NCBI RefSeq assembly: GCF_051014685.1
Contig: NW_027478399.1
Span: 1,922,001 to 1,986,000 of the forward strand
Direction: 5' to 3'
From: Ptiloglossa arizonensis
Lineage: Eukaryota > Arthropoda > Insecta > Hymenoptera > Colletidae
Length of the DNA: 64,000 bases
Shown: one piece after another, positions 36,945-49,512 of the stretch
Position numbering within the stretch: position 1 is the first letter of the stretch
Layout of the letters: the number at the start of each line of letters is the position of its first letter
Notes under the pieces: generated by a model
Databases searched by the model: none
What the model was told of the DNA's origin: nothing
The model's input: the letters and a program-made list of their open reading frames with translations, nothing else
Made by a program: the position numbers and the translations under genes

Positions 36945-39900
36945 CAGAATTGCGAAAATTTCGATGGTTTCTCAACCATTCCTTAACTTCAAACTCCCAC
37001 ATCTCGCGAACGGATTGACGAACTCGAGAAATTCCTGTTGCATCTGAAAGTGGAAACTCGCCCGATTACAAAGGTACGTGCATTTTTCCCCTAGGCCTTT
37101 GTAGTTATTGGTTTCGAGTATCAGACTTGCGAAAATTTTGATTGTTTCTCAAGCATTCCTTAACTTCAAACTTCCATCTCTCGCGAACGGATTGACGAAC
37201 TCGAGAATTTCCTATTGCATCTGAAAGCAGAAACTCGCCCGATTACAACGGTATGTGTATTTTCCCCTAGGCCATTGTGATTATTGGTTTCTAGCATCAG
37301 AATTGCGAAAATTTGAATGGTTTCTCAACCATTCCTTAACTTCGAACTCCCATATCTCGCGAACAGGATGACGAACTCGAGAAATTCCTGTTGCATCTGA
37401 AACTGGAAACTCGCCCGATTACAAAGGTATGTGTATTTTTCCCCTAGGCCTTTGTTGTTATTGGTTTCGGGTATCAGACCAGCGAAAATTTTGATGGTTT
37501 CTCAACCATTCCTTAACTTCAAACTCCCATATCTCGCGAACGGAATGACGAACTCGAGAAATTCCTGTTGCATCTGAAACTGGAAACTCGCCCGATTACA
37601 AAGGTATCTGTATTTTTCCCCTAGGCCTTTGTTGTTATTGGTTTCGGGTATCAGACCAGCGAAAATTTTGATGGTTTCTCAACCATTCCTTAACTTCAAA
37701 CTCCCATATCTCGCGAACGGGATGACGAACTCGAGAAATTCCTGTTGCATCTGAAAGTAGAAACTCGCACGATTACAATGGTGTGTACTTTTCCCCTAGG
37801 CCATTGCAGTTATTCGTTTCTAGCATCAGAATTGCGAAAATTTCGATGGTTTCTCAACCATTCCTTAACTTCAAACTCCCACATCTCGCGAACGGATTGA
37901 CGAACTCGAGAAATTCCTGTTGCATCTGAAAGTGGAAACTCGCCCGATTACAAAGGTATGCGTATTTTTCCCCTAGGCCTTTGTAGTTATTGGTTTCGAC
38001 TATCAGAATTGCGAGACTTTTGATGGTTTCTCAACCATTCCTTAACTTCAAACTCCCATATCTCGCGAACGGAATGACGCACTCGAGAAATTCCTGTTGC
38101 ATCTGAAAGTGGAAGCTCGCCCAATTACAAAGGTATGTGCATTTTTCCCCTGGGCCTTTGTAGTTATTGGTTTCGAGTATCAGACCAGCGAAAATTTTGA
38201 TGGTTTCTCAAACATTCCTTAACTTCAAACTCCCATACCTCGCGAACGGAATGACGAACTCGAGAAATTCCTGTTGCATCTGAAACTGGAAACTCGCCCG
38301 ATTACAAAGGTATGTGTATTTTTCCCCTAGGCCTTTGTTGTTATTGGTTTCGGGTATCAGACCGGCGAAAATTTTGATGGTTTCTCAACCATTCCTTAAC
38401 TTCAAACTCCCATATCTCGCGAACGGAATGACGAACTCGAGAAATTCCTGTTGCATCTGAAACTGGAAACTCGCCCGATTACAACGGTACGTGTATTTTT
38501 GACCTAGGCCATTCCAGTTATTGGTTTCGAGTATCAGACCAGCGAAAATTTTGAAGGTTTCTCAACCATTCCTTAACATCAAACTCCCATATCTCGCGAA
38601 CGGGATGACGAACTCGAGAAATTCCTGTTGCATCTGAAACTGGTAACTCGCCCGATTTCAACGGTATGTGCATTTTTGCCCTAGGCCATAGTAGTTATTG
38701 GTTTCTAGCATCAGAATTGCGAAAATTTGGATGGTTTCTCAACCATTCCTTAACTTCGAACTCCCATATCTCGCGAACGGGATGACGAACTCGAGAAATT
38801 CCTGTTGCGTCTGGAACTGTTAGCTCGCCCGGTTACAAAGGTATGTGCATTTTTCCCCTAGGCCTTTGTAGTTATTGGTTTCTAGCATCAGAATTTCGAA
38901 AATTTTGATGGTTTCTCAACCATTCCTTAATTTCGAACTCCCATATCTCGCGAACCGGATGACGAACACGAGAAATTCCTGTTGCATCTGAAAGCAGAAA
39001 CTCGCCCGATTACAACGGTAGGTGAATTTTTCCCCAAGGCCATTGTAGTTATTTGTTTCTAGCATCAGAATTGCGAAAATTTTGATGGTTCCTCAAGCAT
39101 TCCTTAACTTCAAACTCCCATATCTCGCGAACGGAATGACGAACTCGAGAAATTCCTGTTGCATCTGAAACTGGAAACTCGCCCGATTACAAAGGTATGT
39201 GTATTTTTCCCCTAGGCCTTTGTTGTTAATGGTTTCGGATATCAGACCAGCGAAAATTTTGATGGTTTCTCAACCATTCCTTAACTTCAAACTCCCATAT
39301 CTCGCGAACGGAATGACGAACTCGAGAAATTCCTGTTGCATCTGAAAGTAGAGACTCGCCCGATTAGAATGGTGTGTGTACTTTTCCCCTAGGCCATTCC
39401 AGTTACTCGTTTCTAGCATCAGAATTGCGAAAATTTCGATGGTTTCCCAACCATTCCTTAACTTCAAACTCCCATATCTCGCGAACGGAATGACGCACTC
39501 GAGAAATTCATGTTGCATCTGAAAGAGGAAACTCGCCCGATTACAAAGGTATGTGCATTTTTCCCCTAGGCCTTTGTAGTTATTGGTTTCGAGTGTCAGA
39601 CTTGCGAAAATTTTGATTGTTTCTCAAGCATTCCTTAACTTCAAACTCCCATATCTCGCCCACGGATTGACGAACTCGAGAAATTCCTGTTGCATCTGAA
39701 AGCAGAAACTCGCCCGATTACAACGGTATGTGTATTTTCCCCTAGGCCATTGTAGTTATTGGTTTCTAGCATCAGAATTGCGAAAATTTGGATGGTTTCT
39801 CAACCATTCCTTAACTTCGAACTCCCATATCTCGCGAACGGAATGACGAACTCGAGAAATTCCTGTTGCATCTGAAAGTAGAAACTCGCACGATTACAAT

Positions 39901-39949
39901 GGTGTGTGTACTTTTCCCCTAGGCCATTCCAGTTATTCGTTTCTAGCAT
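36945..39949. repeat. 17-monomer form of the large unit, copy 1 (3005 bp)
   Basis: Bases from 36952 reappear at 39957 (shift 3005). Members in order include CTTCCATCTCTCG with GAATTTCCTATTGC, GCCATTGTGATTATTGG with GCGAACAGGATG, CTTTGTTGTTATTG, GGTATCTGTATT, AATGGTGTGTACTTTT (two bases short, 37778), GAGACTTTTGATGG, AGCTCGCCCAATTAC with CCCCTGGGCC, GGTACGTGTATTTTTGACC, GTTAGCTCGCCCGG, GGTAGGTGAATTTTTCCCCAAGG, TTAATGGTTTCGGATATC, and TTCATGTTGC with GAGTGTCAG and CGCCCACGG. Confidence 0.86.
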
Positions 39950-42900
39950 CAGAATTGCGAAAATTTCGATGGTTTCTCAACCATTCCTTAACTTCAAACT
40001 CCCACATCTCGCGAACGGATTGACGAACTCGAGAAATTCCTGTTGCATCTGAAAGTGGAAACTCGCCCGATTACAAAGGTATGTGCATTTTTCCCCTAGG
40101 CCTTTGTAGTTATTGGTTTCGAGTATCAGACTTGCGAAAATTTTGATTGTTTCTCAAGCATTCCTTAACTTCAAACTTCCATCTCTCGCGAACGGATTGA
40201 CGAACTCGAGAATTTCCTATTGCATCTGAAAGCAGAAACTCGCCCGATTACAGCGGTATGTGTATTTTCCCCTAGGCCATTGTGATTATTGGTTTCTAGC
40301 ATCAGAATTGCGAAAATTTGAATGGTTTCTCAACCATTCCTTAACTTCGAACTCCCATATCTCGCGAACAGGATGACGAACTCGAGAAATTCATGTTGCA
40401 TCTGAAACTGGAAACTCGCCCGATTACAAAGGTATGTGTATTTTTCCCCTAGGCCTTTGTTGTTATTGGTTTCGGGTATCAGACCAGCGAAAATTTTGAT
40501 GGTTTCTCAACCATTCCTTAACTTCAAACTCCCATATCTCGCGAACGGAATGACGAACTCGAGAAATTCCTGTTGCATCTGAAACTGGAAACTCGCCCGA
40601 TTACAAAGGTATCTGTATTTTTCCCCTAGGCCTTTGTTGTTATTGGTTTCGGGTATCAGACCAGCGAAAATTTTGATGGTTTCTCAACCATTCCTTAACT
40701 TCAAACTCCCATATCTCGCGAACGGGATGACGAACTCGAGAAATTCCTGTTGCATCTGAAAGTAGAAACTCGCACGATTACAATGGTGTGTACTTTTCCC
40801 CTAGGCCATTGCAGTTATTCGTTTCTAGCATCAGAATTGCGAAAATTTCGATGGTTTCTCAACCATTCCTTAACTTCAAACTCCCACATCTCGCGAACGG
40901 ATTGACGAACTCGAGAAATTCCTGTTGCATCTGAAAGTGGAAACTCGCCCGATTACAAAGGTATGCGTATTTTTCCCCTAGGCCTTTGTAGTTATTGGTT
41001 TCGACTATCAGAATTGCGAGACTTTTGATGGTTTCTCAACCATTCCTTAACTTCAAACTCCCATATCTCGCGAACGGAATGACGCACTCGAGAAATTCCT
41101 GTTGCATCTGAAAGTGGAAGCTCGCCCAATTACAAAGGTATGTGCATTTTTCCCCTGGGCCTTTGTAGTTATTGGTTTCGAGTATCAGACCAGCGAAAAT
41201 TTTGATGGTTTCTCAAACATTCCTTAACTTCAAACTCCCATATCTCGCGAACGGAATGACGAACTCGAGAAATTCCTGTTGCATCTGAAACTGGAAACTC
41301 GCCCGATTACAAAGATATGTGTATTTTTCCCCTAGGCCTTTGTAGTTATTGGTTTCGACTATCAGAATTGCGAGACTTTTGATGGTTTCTCAACCATTCC
41401 TTAACTTCAAACTCCCATATCTCGCGAACGGAATGACGCACTCGAGAAATTCCTGTTGCATCTGAAAGTGGAAGCTCGCCCAATTACAAAGGTATGTGCA
41501 TTTTTCCCCTGGGCCTTTGTAGTTATTGGTTTCGAGTATCAGACCAGCGAAAATTTTGATGGTTTCTCAAACATTCCTTAACTTCAAACTCCCATATCTC
41601 GCGAACGGAATGACGAACTCGAGAAATTCCTGTTGCATCTGAAACTGGAAACTCGCCCGATTACAAAGGTATGTGTATTTTTCCCCTAGGCCTTTGTTGT
41701 TATTGGTTTCGGGTATCAGACCGGCGAAAATTTTGATGGTTTCTCAACCATTCCTTAACTTCAAACTCCCATATCTCGCGAACGGAATGACGAACTCGAG
41801 AAATTCCTGTTGCATCTGAAACTGGAAACTCGCCCGATTACAACGGTACGTGTATTTTTGACCTAGGCCATTCCAGTTATTGGTTTCGAGTATCAGACCA
41901 GCGAAAATTTTGAAGGTTTCTCAACCATTCCTTAACATCAAACTCCCATATCTCGCGAACGGGATGACGAACTCGAGAAATTCCTGTTGCATCTGAAACT
42001 GGTAACTCGCCCGATTTCAACGGTATGTGCATTTTTGCCCTAGGCCATAGTAGTTATTGGTTTGTAGCATCAGAATTGCGAAAATTTGGATGGTTTCTCA
42101 ACCATTCCTTAACTTCGAACTCCCATATCTCGCGAACGGGATGACGAACTCGAGAAATTCCTGTTGCGTCTGAAACTGTTAGCTCGCCCGGTTACAAAGG
42201 TATGTGCATTTTTCCCCTAGGCCTTTGTAGTTATTGGTTTCTAGCATCAGAATTTCGAAAATTTTGATGGTTTCTCAACCATTCCTTAATTTCGAACTCC
42301 CATATCTCGCGAACCGGATGACGAACACGAGAAATTCCTGTTGCATCTGAAAGCAGAAACTCGCCCGATTACAACGGTAGGTGAATTTTTCCCCAAGGCC
42401 ATTGTAGTTATTTGTTTCTAGCATCAGAACTGCGAAAATTTTGATGGTTCCTCAAGCATTCCTTAACTTCAAACTCCCATATCTCGCGAACGGAATGACG
42501 AACTCGAGAAATTCCTGTTGCATCTGAAACTGGAAACTCGCCCGATTACAAAGGTATGTGTATTTTTCCCCTAGGCCTTTGTTGTTAATGGTTTCGGATA
42601 TCAGACCAGCGAAAATTTTGATGGTTTCTCAACCATTCCTTAACTTCAAACTCCCATATCTCGCGAACGGAATGACGAACTCGAGAAATTCCTGTTGCAT
42701 CTGAAAGTAGAGACTCGCCCGATTAGAATGGTGTGTGTACTTTTCCCCTAGGCCATTCCAGTTATTCGTTTCTAGCATCAGAATTGCGAAAATTTCGATG
42801 GTTTCCCAACCATTCCTTAACTTCAAACTCCCATATCTCGCGAACGGAATGACGCACTCGAGAAATTCATGTTGCATCTGAAAGAGGAAACTCGCCCGAT

Positions 42901-43308
42901 TACAAAGGTATGTGCATTTTTCCCCTAGGCCTTTGTAGTTATTGGTTTCGAGTGTCAGACTTGCGAAAATTTTGATTGTTTCTCAAGCATTCCTTAACTT
43001 CAAACTCCCATATCTCGCCCACGGATTGACGAACTCGAGAAATTCCTGTTGCATCTGAAAGCAGAAACTCGCCCGATTACAACGGTATGTGTATTTTCCC
43101 CTAGGCCATTGTAGTTATTGGTTTCTAGCATCAGAATTGCGAAAATTTGGATGGTTTCTCAACCATTCCTTAACTTCGAACTCCCATATCTCGCGAACGG
43201 AATGACGAACTCGAGAAATTCCTGTTGCATCTGAAAGTAGAAACTCGCACGATTACAATGGTGTGTGTACTTTTCCCCTAGGCCATTCCAGTTATTCGTT
43301 TCTAGCAT
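39950..43308. repeat. 19-monomer form of the large unit, copy 2 (3359 bp)
   Basis: This has the same order as copy 1, with two extra monomers added near 40985-41692. The shift from copy 1 is 3005 bp before that point and 3359 bp after it. Small differences noticed: ACAGCGG for ACAACGG near 40251, TTCATGTTGC for TTCCTGTTGC near 40390, TTTGTAGC for TTTCTAGC near 42062, and CAGAACTGCG near 42426. Confidence 0.86.
40985..41692. repeat. Dimer duplication (354 bp) inside copy 2
   Basis: The pair consisting of the GAGACTTTTGATGG monomer and the GAAGCTCGCCCAATTAC/CCCCTGGGCC monomer occurs twice in a row: GCGAGACTTTT starts at 41016 and at 41370. The first copy ends in a hybrid monomer (about 41281-41340: CTGAAACTGG then AAAGATATGTG and TTCGACTATC), which marks the join. 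Confidence 0.87.
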
Positions 43309-45619
43309 CAGAATTGCGAAAATTTCGATGGTTTCTCAACCATTCCTTAACTTCAAACTCCCACATCTCGCGAACGGATTGACGAACTCGAGAATTTCCT
43401 ATTGCATCTGAAAGCAGAAACTCGCCCGATTACAACGGTATGTGTATTTTCCCCTAGGCCATTGTGATTATTGGTTTCTAGCATCAGAATTGCGAAAATT
43501 TGAATGGTTTCTCAACCATTCCTTAACTTCGAACTCCCATATCTCGCGAACAGGATGACGAACTCGAGAAATTCCTGTTGCATCTGAAACTGGAAACTCG
43601 CCCGATTACAAAGGTATGTGTATTTTTCCCCTAGGCCTTTGTTGTTATTGGTTTCGGGTATCAGACCAGCGAAAATTTTGATGGTTTCTCAACCATTCCT
43701 TAACTTCAAACTCCCATATCTCGCGAACGGAATGACGAACTCGAGAAATTCCTGTTGCATCTGAAACTGGAAACTCGCCCGATTACAAAGGTTTCTGTAT
43801 TTTTCCCCTAGGCCTTTGTTGTTATTGGTTTCGGGTATCAGACCAGCGAAAATTTTGATGGTTTCTCAACCATTCCTTAACTTCAAACTCCCATATCTCG
43901 CGAACGGGATGACGAACTCGAGAAATTCCTGTTGCATCTGAAAGTAGAAACTCGCACGATTACAATGGTGTGTACTTTTCCCCTAGGCCATTGCAGTTAT
44001 TCGTTTCTAGCATCAGAATTGCGAAAATTTCGATGGTTTCTCAACCATTCCTTAACTTCAAACTCCCACATCTCGCGAACGGATTGACGAACTCGAGAAA
44101 TTCCTGTTGCATCTGAAAGTGGAAACTCGCCCGATTACAAAGGTATGCGTATTTTTCCCCTAGGCCTTTGTAGTTATTGGTTTCGACTATCAGAATTGCG
44201 AGACTTTTGATGGTTTCTCAACCATTCCTTAACTTCAAACTCCCATATCTCGCGAACGGAATGACGAACTCGAGAAATTCCTGTTGCATCTGAAACTGGA
44301 AACTCGCCCGATTACAAAGGTATGTGTATTTTTCCCCTAGGCCTTTGTTGTTATTGGTTTCGGGTATCAGACCGGCGAAAATTTTGATGGTTTCTCAACC
44401 ATTCCTTAACTTCAAACTCCCATATCTCGCGAACGGAATGACGAACTCGAGAAATTCCTGTTGCATCTGAAACTGGAAACTCGCCCGATTACAAAGGTAT
44501 CTGTATTTTTCCCCTAGGCCTATGTTGTTATTGGTTTCGGGTATCAGACCAGCGAAAATTTTGATGGTTTCTCAACCATTCCTTAACTTCAAACTCCCAT
44601 ATCTCGCGAACGGAATGACGAACTCGAGAAATTCCTGTTGCATCTGAAAGTAGAGACTCGCCCGATTAGAATGGTGTGTGTACTTTTCCCCTAGGCCATT
44701 CCAGTTATTCGTTTCTAGCATCAGAATTGCGAAAATTTCGATGGTTTCCCAACCATTCCTTAACTTCAAACTCCCATATCTCGCGAACGGAATGACGCAC
44801 TCGAGAAATTCCTGTTGCATCTGAAAGAGGAAACTCGCCCGATTACAAAGGTATTTGCATTTTTCCCCTAGGCCTTTGTAGTTATTGGTTTCGAGTATCA
44901 GACTTGCGAAAATTTTGATTGTTTCTCAAGCATCCCTTAACTTCAAACTCCCATATCTCGCGCACGGATTGACGAACTCGAGAAATTCCTGTTGCATCTG
45001 AAAGCAGAAACTCGCCCGATTACAACGGTATGTGTATTTTCCCCTAGGACATTGTAGTTATTGGTTTCTAGCATCAGAATTGCGAAAATTTGGATGGTTT
45101 CTCAACCATTCCTTAACTTCGAACTCCCATATCTCGCGAACGGAATGACGAACTCGAGAAATTCCTGTTGCATCTGAAAGTAGAAACTCGCACGATTACA
45201 ATGGTGTGTGTACTTTTCCCCTAGGCCATTGCAGTTATTCGTTTCTAGCATCAGAATTGCGAAAATTTCGATGGTTTCTCAACCATTCCTTAACTTCAAA
45301 CTCCCACATCTCGCGAACGGATTGACGAACTCGAGAAATTCCTGTTGCATCTGAAAGTGGAAACTCGCCCGATTACAAAGGTATGTGCATTTTTCCCCTA
45401 GGCCTTTGTAGTTCTTGGTTTCGAGTATCAGACTTGCGAAAATTTTGATTGTTTCTCACGCATTCCTTAACTTCAATCACTTATATCTCGCGAACGGATT
45501 GACGAACTCAAGAAATTCCTGTTGCATCTGAAAGCAGAAACTCACCCGATTAAAGCGGTATGTGTATTTTCCCCTAGGCCATTGTAGTTATTGGTTTCTA
45601 GCATCAGAATTGCGAAAAT
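43309..45619. repeat. Rearranged copy 3 of the large unit
   Basis: The block begins like copies 1 and 2 (GCGAAAATTTCG at 43316, 3359 bp after 39957), but one 177-bp monomer is missing at the start. Inside the monomer at about 43330-43394 the left half matches 39957 onward and the right half matches 40186 onward. The AGCTCGCCCAATTAC, TTTTTGACC and GTTAGCTCG monomers are absent. The GATTAGAATGG pair follows directly (44572 corresponds to 42629, shift 1943). A TTCAATCACTTATATC monomer with TTAAAGCGG follows near 45470-45560. Confidence 0.8.
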
Positions 45620-47603
45620 TTCGATGGTTTCCCAACCATTCCTTAACTTCAAACTCCCATATCTCGCGAACGGAATGACGCACTCGAGAAATTCATGTTG
45701 CATCTGAAAGAGGAAACTCGCCCGATCACAAAGGTATGTGCATTTTTCCCCTAGGCCTTTGTAGTTATTGGTTTCGAGTGTCAGACTTGCGAAAATTTTG
45801 ATTGTTTCTCAAGCATTCCTTAACTTCAAACTCCCATATCTCGCCCACGGATTGACGAACTCGAGAAATTCCTGTTGCATCTGAAAGCAGAAACTCGCCC
45901 GATTACAACGGTATGTGTATTTTCCCCTAGGCCATTGTAGTTATTGGTTTCTAGCATCAGAATTGCGAAAATTTGGATGGTTTCTCAACCATTCCTTAAC
46001 TTCGAACTCCCATATCTCGCGAACGGAATGACGAACTCGAGAAATTCCTGTTGCATCTGAAAGTAGAAACTCGCACGATTACAATGGTGTGTGTACTTTT
46101 CCCCTAGGCCATTCCAGTTATTCGTTTCTAGCATCAGAATTGCGAAAATTTCGATGGTTTCTCAACCATTCCTTAACTTCAAACTCCCACATCTCGCGAA
46201 CGGATTGACGAACTCGAGAAATTCCTGTTGCATCTGAAAGTGGAAACTCGCCCGATTACAAAGGTATGTGCATTTTTCCCCTAGGCCTTTGTAGTTATTG
46301 GTTTCGAGTATCAGACTTGCGAAAATTTTGATTGTTTCTCAAGCATTCCTTAACTTCAAACTCCCATATCTCGCGAACGGAATGACGCACTCGAGAAATT
46401 CCTGTTGCATCTGAAAGTGGAAGCTCGCCCAATTACAAAGGTATGTGCATTTTTCCCCTAGGCCTTTGTAGTTATTGGTTTCGAGTATCAGACTTGCGAA
46501 AATTTTGATTGTTTCTCAAGCATTCCTTAACTTCAAACTCCCATATCTCGCGAACGGAATGACGAACTCGAGAAATTCCTGTTGCATCTGAAAGTAGAAA
46601 CACGCACGATTACAATGGTGTGTGTACTTTTCCCCTAGGCCATTCCAGTTATTCATTTCTAGCATCAGAATTGCGAAAATTTCGATGGTTTCTCAACCAT
46701 TCCTTAACTTCAAACTCCCACATCTCGCGAACGGATTGACGAACTCGAGAAATTCCTGTTGCATCTGAAAGTGGAAACTCGCCCGATTACAAAGGTATGT
46801 GTATTTTTCCCCTAGGCCTTTGTAGTTATTGGTTTCGACTATCAGAATTGCGAGACTTTTGATGGTTTCTCAACCATTCCTTAACTTCAAACTCCCATAT
46901 CTCGCGAACGGAATGACGCACTCGAGAAATTCATGTTGCATCTGAAAGAGGAAACTCGCCCGATTACAAAGGTATGTGCATTTTTCCCCTAGGCCTTTGT
47001 AGTTATTGGTTTCGAGTGTCAGACTTGCGAAAATTTTGATTGTTTCTCAAGCATTCCTTAACTTCAAACTCCCATATCTCGCCCACGGATTGACGAACTC
47101 GAGAAATTCCTGTTGCATCTGAAAGCAGAAACTCGCCCGATTACAACGGTATGTGTATTTTCCCCTAGGCCATTGTAGTTATTGGTTTCTAGCATCAGAA
47201 TTGCGAAAATTTGGATGGTTTCTCAACCATTCCTTAACTTCGTACTCCCATATCTCGCGAACGGAATGACGAACTCGAGAAATTCCTGTTGCATCTGAAA
47301 GTAGAAACTCGCACGATTACAATGGTGTGTGTACTTTTCCCCTAGGCCATTCCAGTTATTCGTTTCTAGCATCAGAATTGCGAAAATTTCGATGGTTTCT
47401 CAACCATTCCTTAACTTCAAACTCCCACATCTCGCGAACGGATTGACGAACTCGAGAAATTCCTGTTGCATCTGAAAGTGGAAACTCGCCCGATTACAAA
47501 GGTATGTGCATTTTTCCCCTAGGCCTTTGTAGTTATTGGTTTCGAGTATCAGACTTGCGAAAATTTTGATTGTTTCTCAAGCATTCCTTAACTTCAAACT
47601 TCC
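45620..47603. repeat. Second 7-monomer tandem duplication (1238 bp), different composition
   Basis: GAATGACGCACTCGAG with TTCATGTTGC occurs at 45673 and 46911, a shift of 1238 bp, and the match continues to about 46365/47603. Members include the GAGTGTCAG and CGCCCACGG monomers from the 19-mer, so this is a new unit of the same period as the one at 11.5-14.2 kb but made of other variants. Two GATTGTTTCTCAAGC monomers in succession (46331, 46508) close the first copy. GATCACAAAGG at 45725 is private to copy 1. Confidence 0.83.
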
Positions 47604-49512
47604 ATCTCTCGCGAACGGATTGACGAACTCGAGAATTTCCTATTGCATCTGAAAGCAGAAACTCGCCCGATTACAACGGTATGTGTATTTTCCCCTAGGC
47701 CATTGTGATTATTGGTTTCTAGCATCAGAATTGCGAAAATTTGAATGGTTTCTCAACCATTCCTTAACTTCGAACTCCCATATCTCGCGAACAGGATGAC
47801 GAACTCGAGAAATTCCTGTTGCATCTGAAACTGGAAACTCGCCCGATTACAAAGGTATGTGTATTTTTCCCCTAGGCCTTTGTTGTTATTGGTTTCGGGT
47901 ATCAGACCAGCGAAAATTTTGATGGTTTCTCAACCATTCCTTAACTTCAAACTCCCATATCTCGCGAACGGAATGACGAACTCGAGAAATTCCTGTTGCA
48001 TCTGAAACTGGAAACTCGCCCGATTACAAAGGTATCTGTATTTTTCCCCTAGGCCTTTGTTGTTATTGGTTTCGGGTATCAGACCAGCGAAAATTTTGAT
48101 GGTTTCTCAACCATTCCTTAAATTCAAACTCCCATATCTCGCGAACGGGATGACGAACTCGAGAAATTCCTGTTGCATCTGAAAGTAGAAACTCGCACGA
48201 TTACAATGGTGTGTGTACTTTTCCCCTAGGCCATTGCAGTTATTCGTTTCTAGCATCAGAATTGCGAAAATTTCGATGGTTTCTCAACCATTCCTTGACT
48301 TCAAACTCCCACATCTCGCGAACGGATTGACGAACTCGAGAAATTCCTGTTGCATCTGAAACTGGAAACTCGCACGATTACAATGGTGTGTGTACTTTTC
48401 CCCTAGGCCATTCCTGTTATTGGTTTCGAGTATCAGAATTGCGACAATTTTGATGGTTTCTCAACCATTCCTAACTTCAAACTCCCATGTCTCGCGAACG
48501 GAATGACGAACTCGAGAAATTCCTGTTGCATCTGAAAGTGGAAACTCGCCCGATTACAAAGGTATGTGCATTTTACCCCTAGGCCTTTGTAGTTATTGGT
48601 TTCGAGTATCAGACTTGCGAAAATTTTGATGGTTTCTCAAGCATTCTTTAACTTCAAACTCCCATATCTCGCGAACGGATTGACGAACTCGAGAAATTCC
48701 AGTTGCATCTGAATGCAGAAACTCGCCCGATTACAACGGTATGTGTGTTTTTCCCCTAGGCCTCTGTAGTTATTGGTTTCGAGTATCAGACTTGCAAAAA
48801 TTTTGAGGTTTTCTCAACCGTTCCTTAACTTCAAACTTCCATATCTCGCGAACGGATTGACGAACTCGAGAATTTCCTATTGCATCTGAAAGCAGAAACT
48901 CGCCCGATTACAACGGTATGTGTATTTTTCCCTAGGCTTTTGTAGTTATTGGTTTCGGGTATCAGACTTGCGAAAATTTTGATTGTTTCTCAAGCATTCC
49001 TTAACTTCAAACTCCCAAATCTCGCGCACGGATTGACGAAATCGAGAAATTCTTGTTGCATCTGAACGCAGAAACTCGCCCGATTACAAAGATATGTGTG
49101 TTTTTCCCCTAGGCCTTTGTAGTTATTGGTTTTCAGTATCAGACTTGCAAAAATTTTGAGGGTTTCTCAACCATTCCTTAACTTCAAACTCCCATATCTC
49201 GCGAACGGAATGACGAACTCGAGAAATTCCTGTTGCATCTGAAAGTAGAAACTCGCACGATTACAATGGTGTGTGTACTTTTCCCCTAGGCCATTCCAGT
49301 TATTCGTTTCTAGCATCAGAATTGCGAAAATTTCGATGGTTTCTCAACCATTCCTTAACTTCAAAGTCCCATATCTCGCGAACAGGATGACGAACTCGAG
49401 AAATTCCTGTTGCATCTGAAACTGGAAACTCGCCCGATTACAAAGGTATCTGTATTTTTCCCCTAGGCCTTTGTTGTTATTGGTTTCGGGTATCAGACCA
49501 GCAAAAATTTTG
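47604..49512. repeat. Mosaic: start of the large unit followed by a copy of the 7-mer
   Basis: About 47604-48370 repeats the start of the 17/19-mer (as 37174 and 40180). About 48390-49207 matches 11973-12790 of the 1238-bp 7-mer at a shift of 36417, with private changes such as GCATCTGAATGCAG, AACCGTTCC and one C missing in TTTTTCCCTAGG (about 48929). Then come monomers of the GCGAACAGGATG and GGTATCTGTATT types. Confidence 0.8.
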
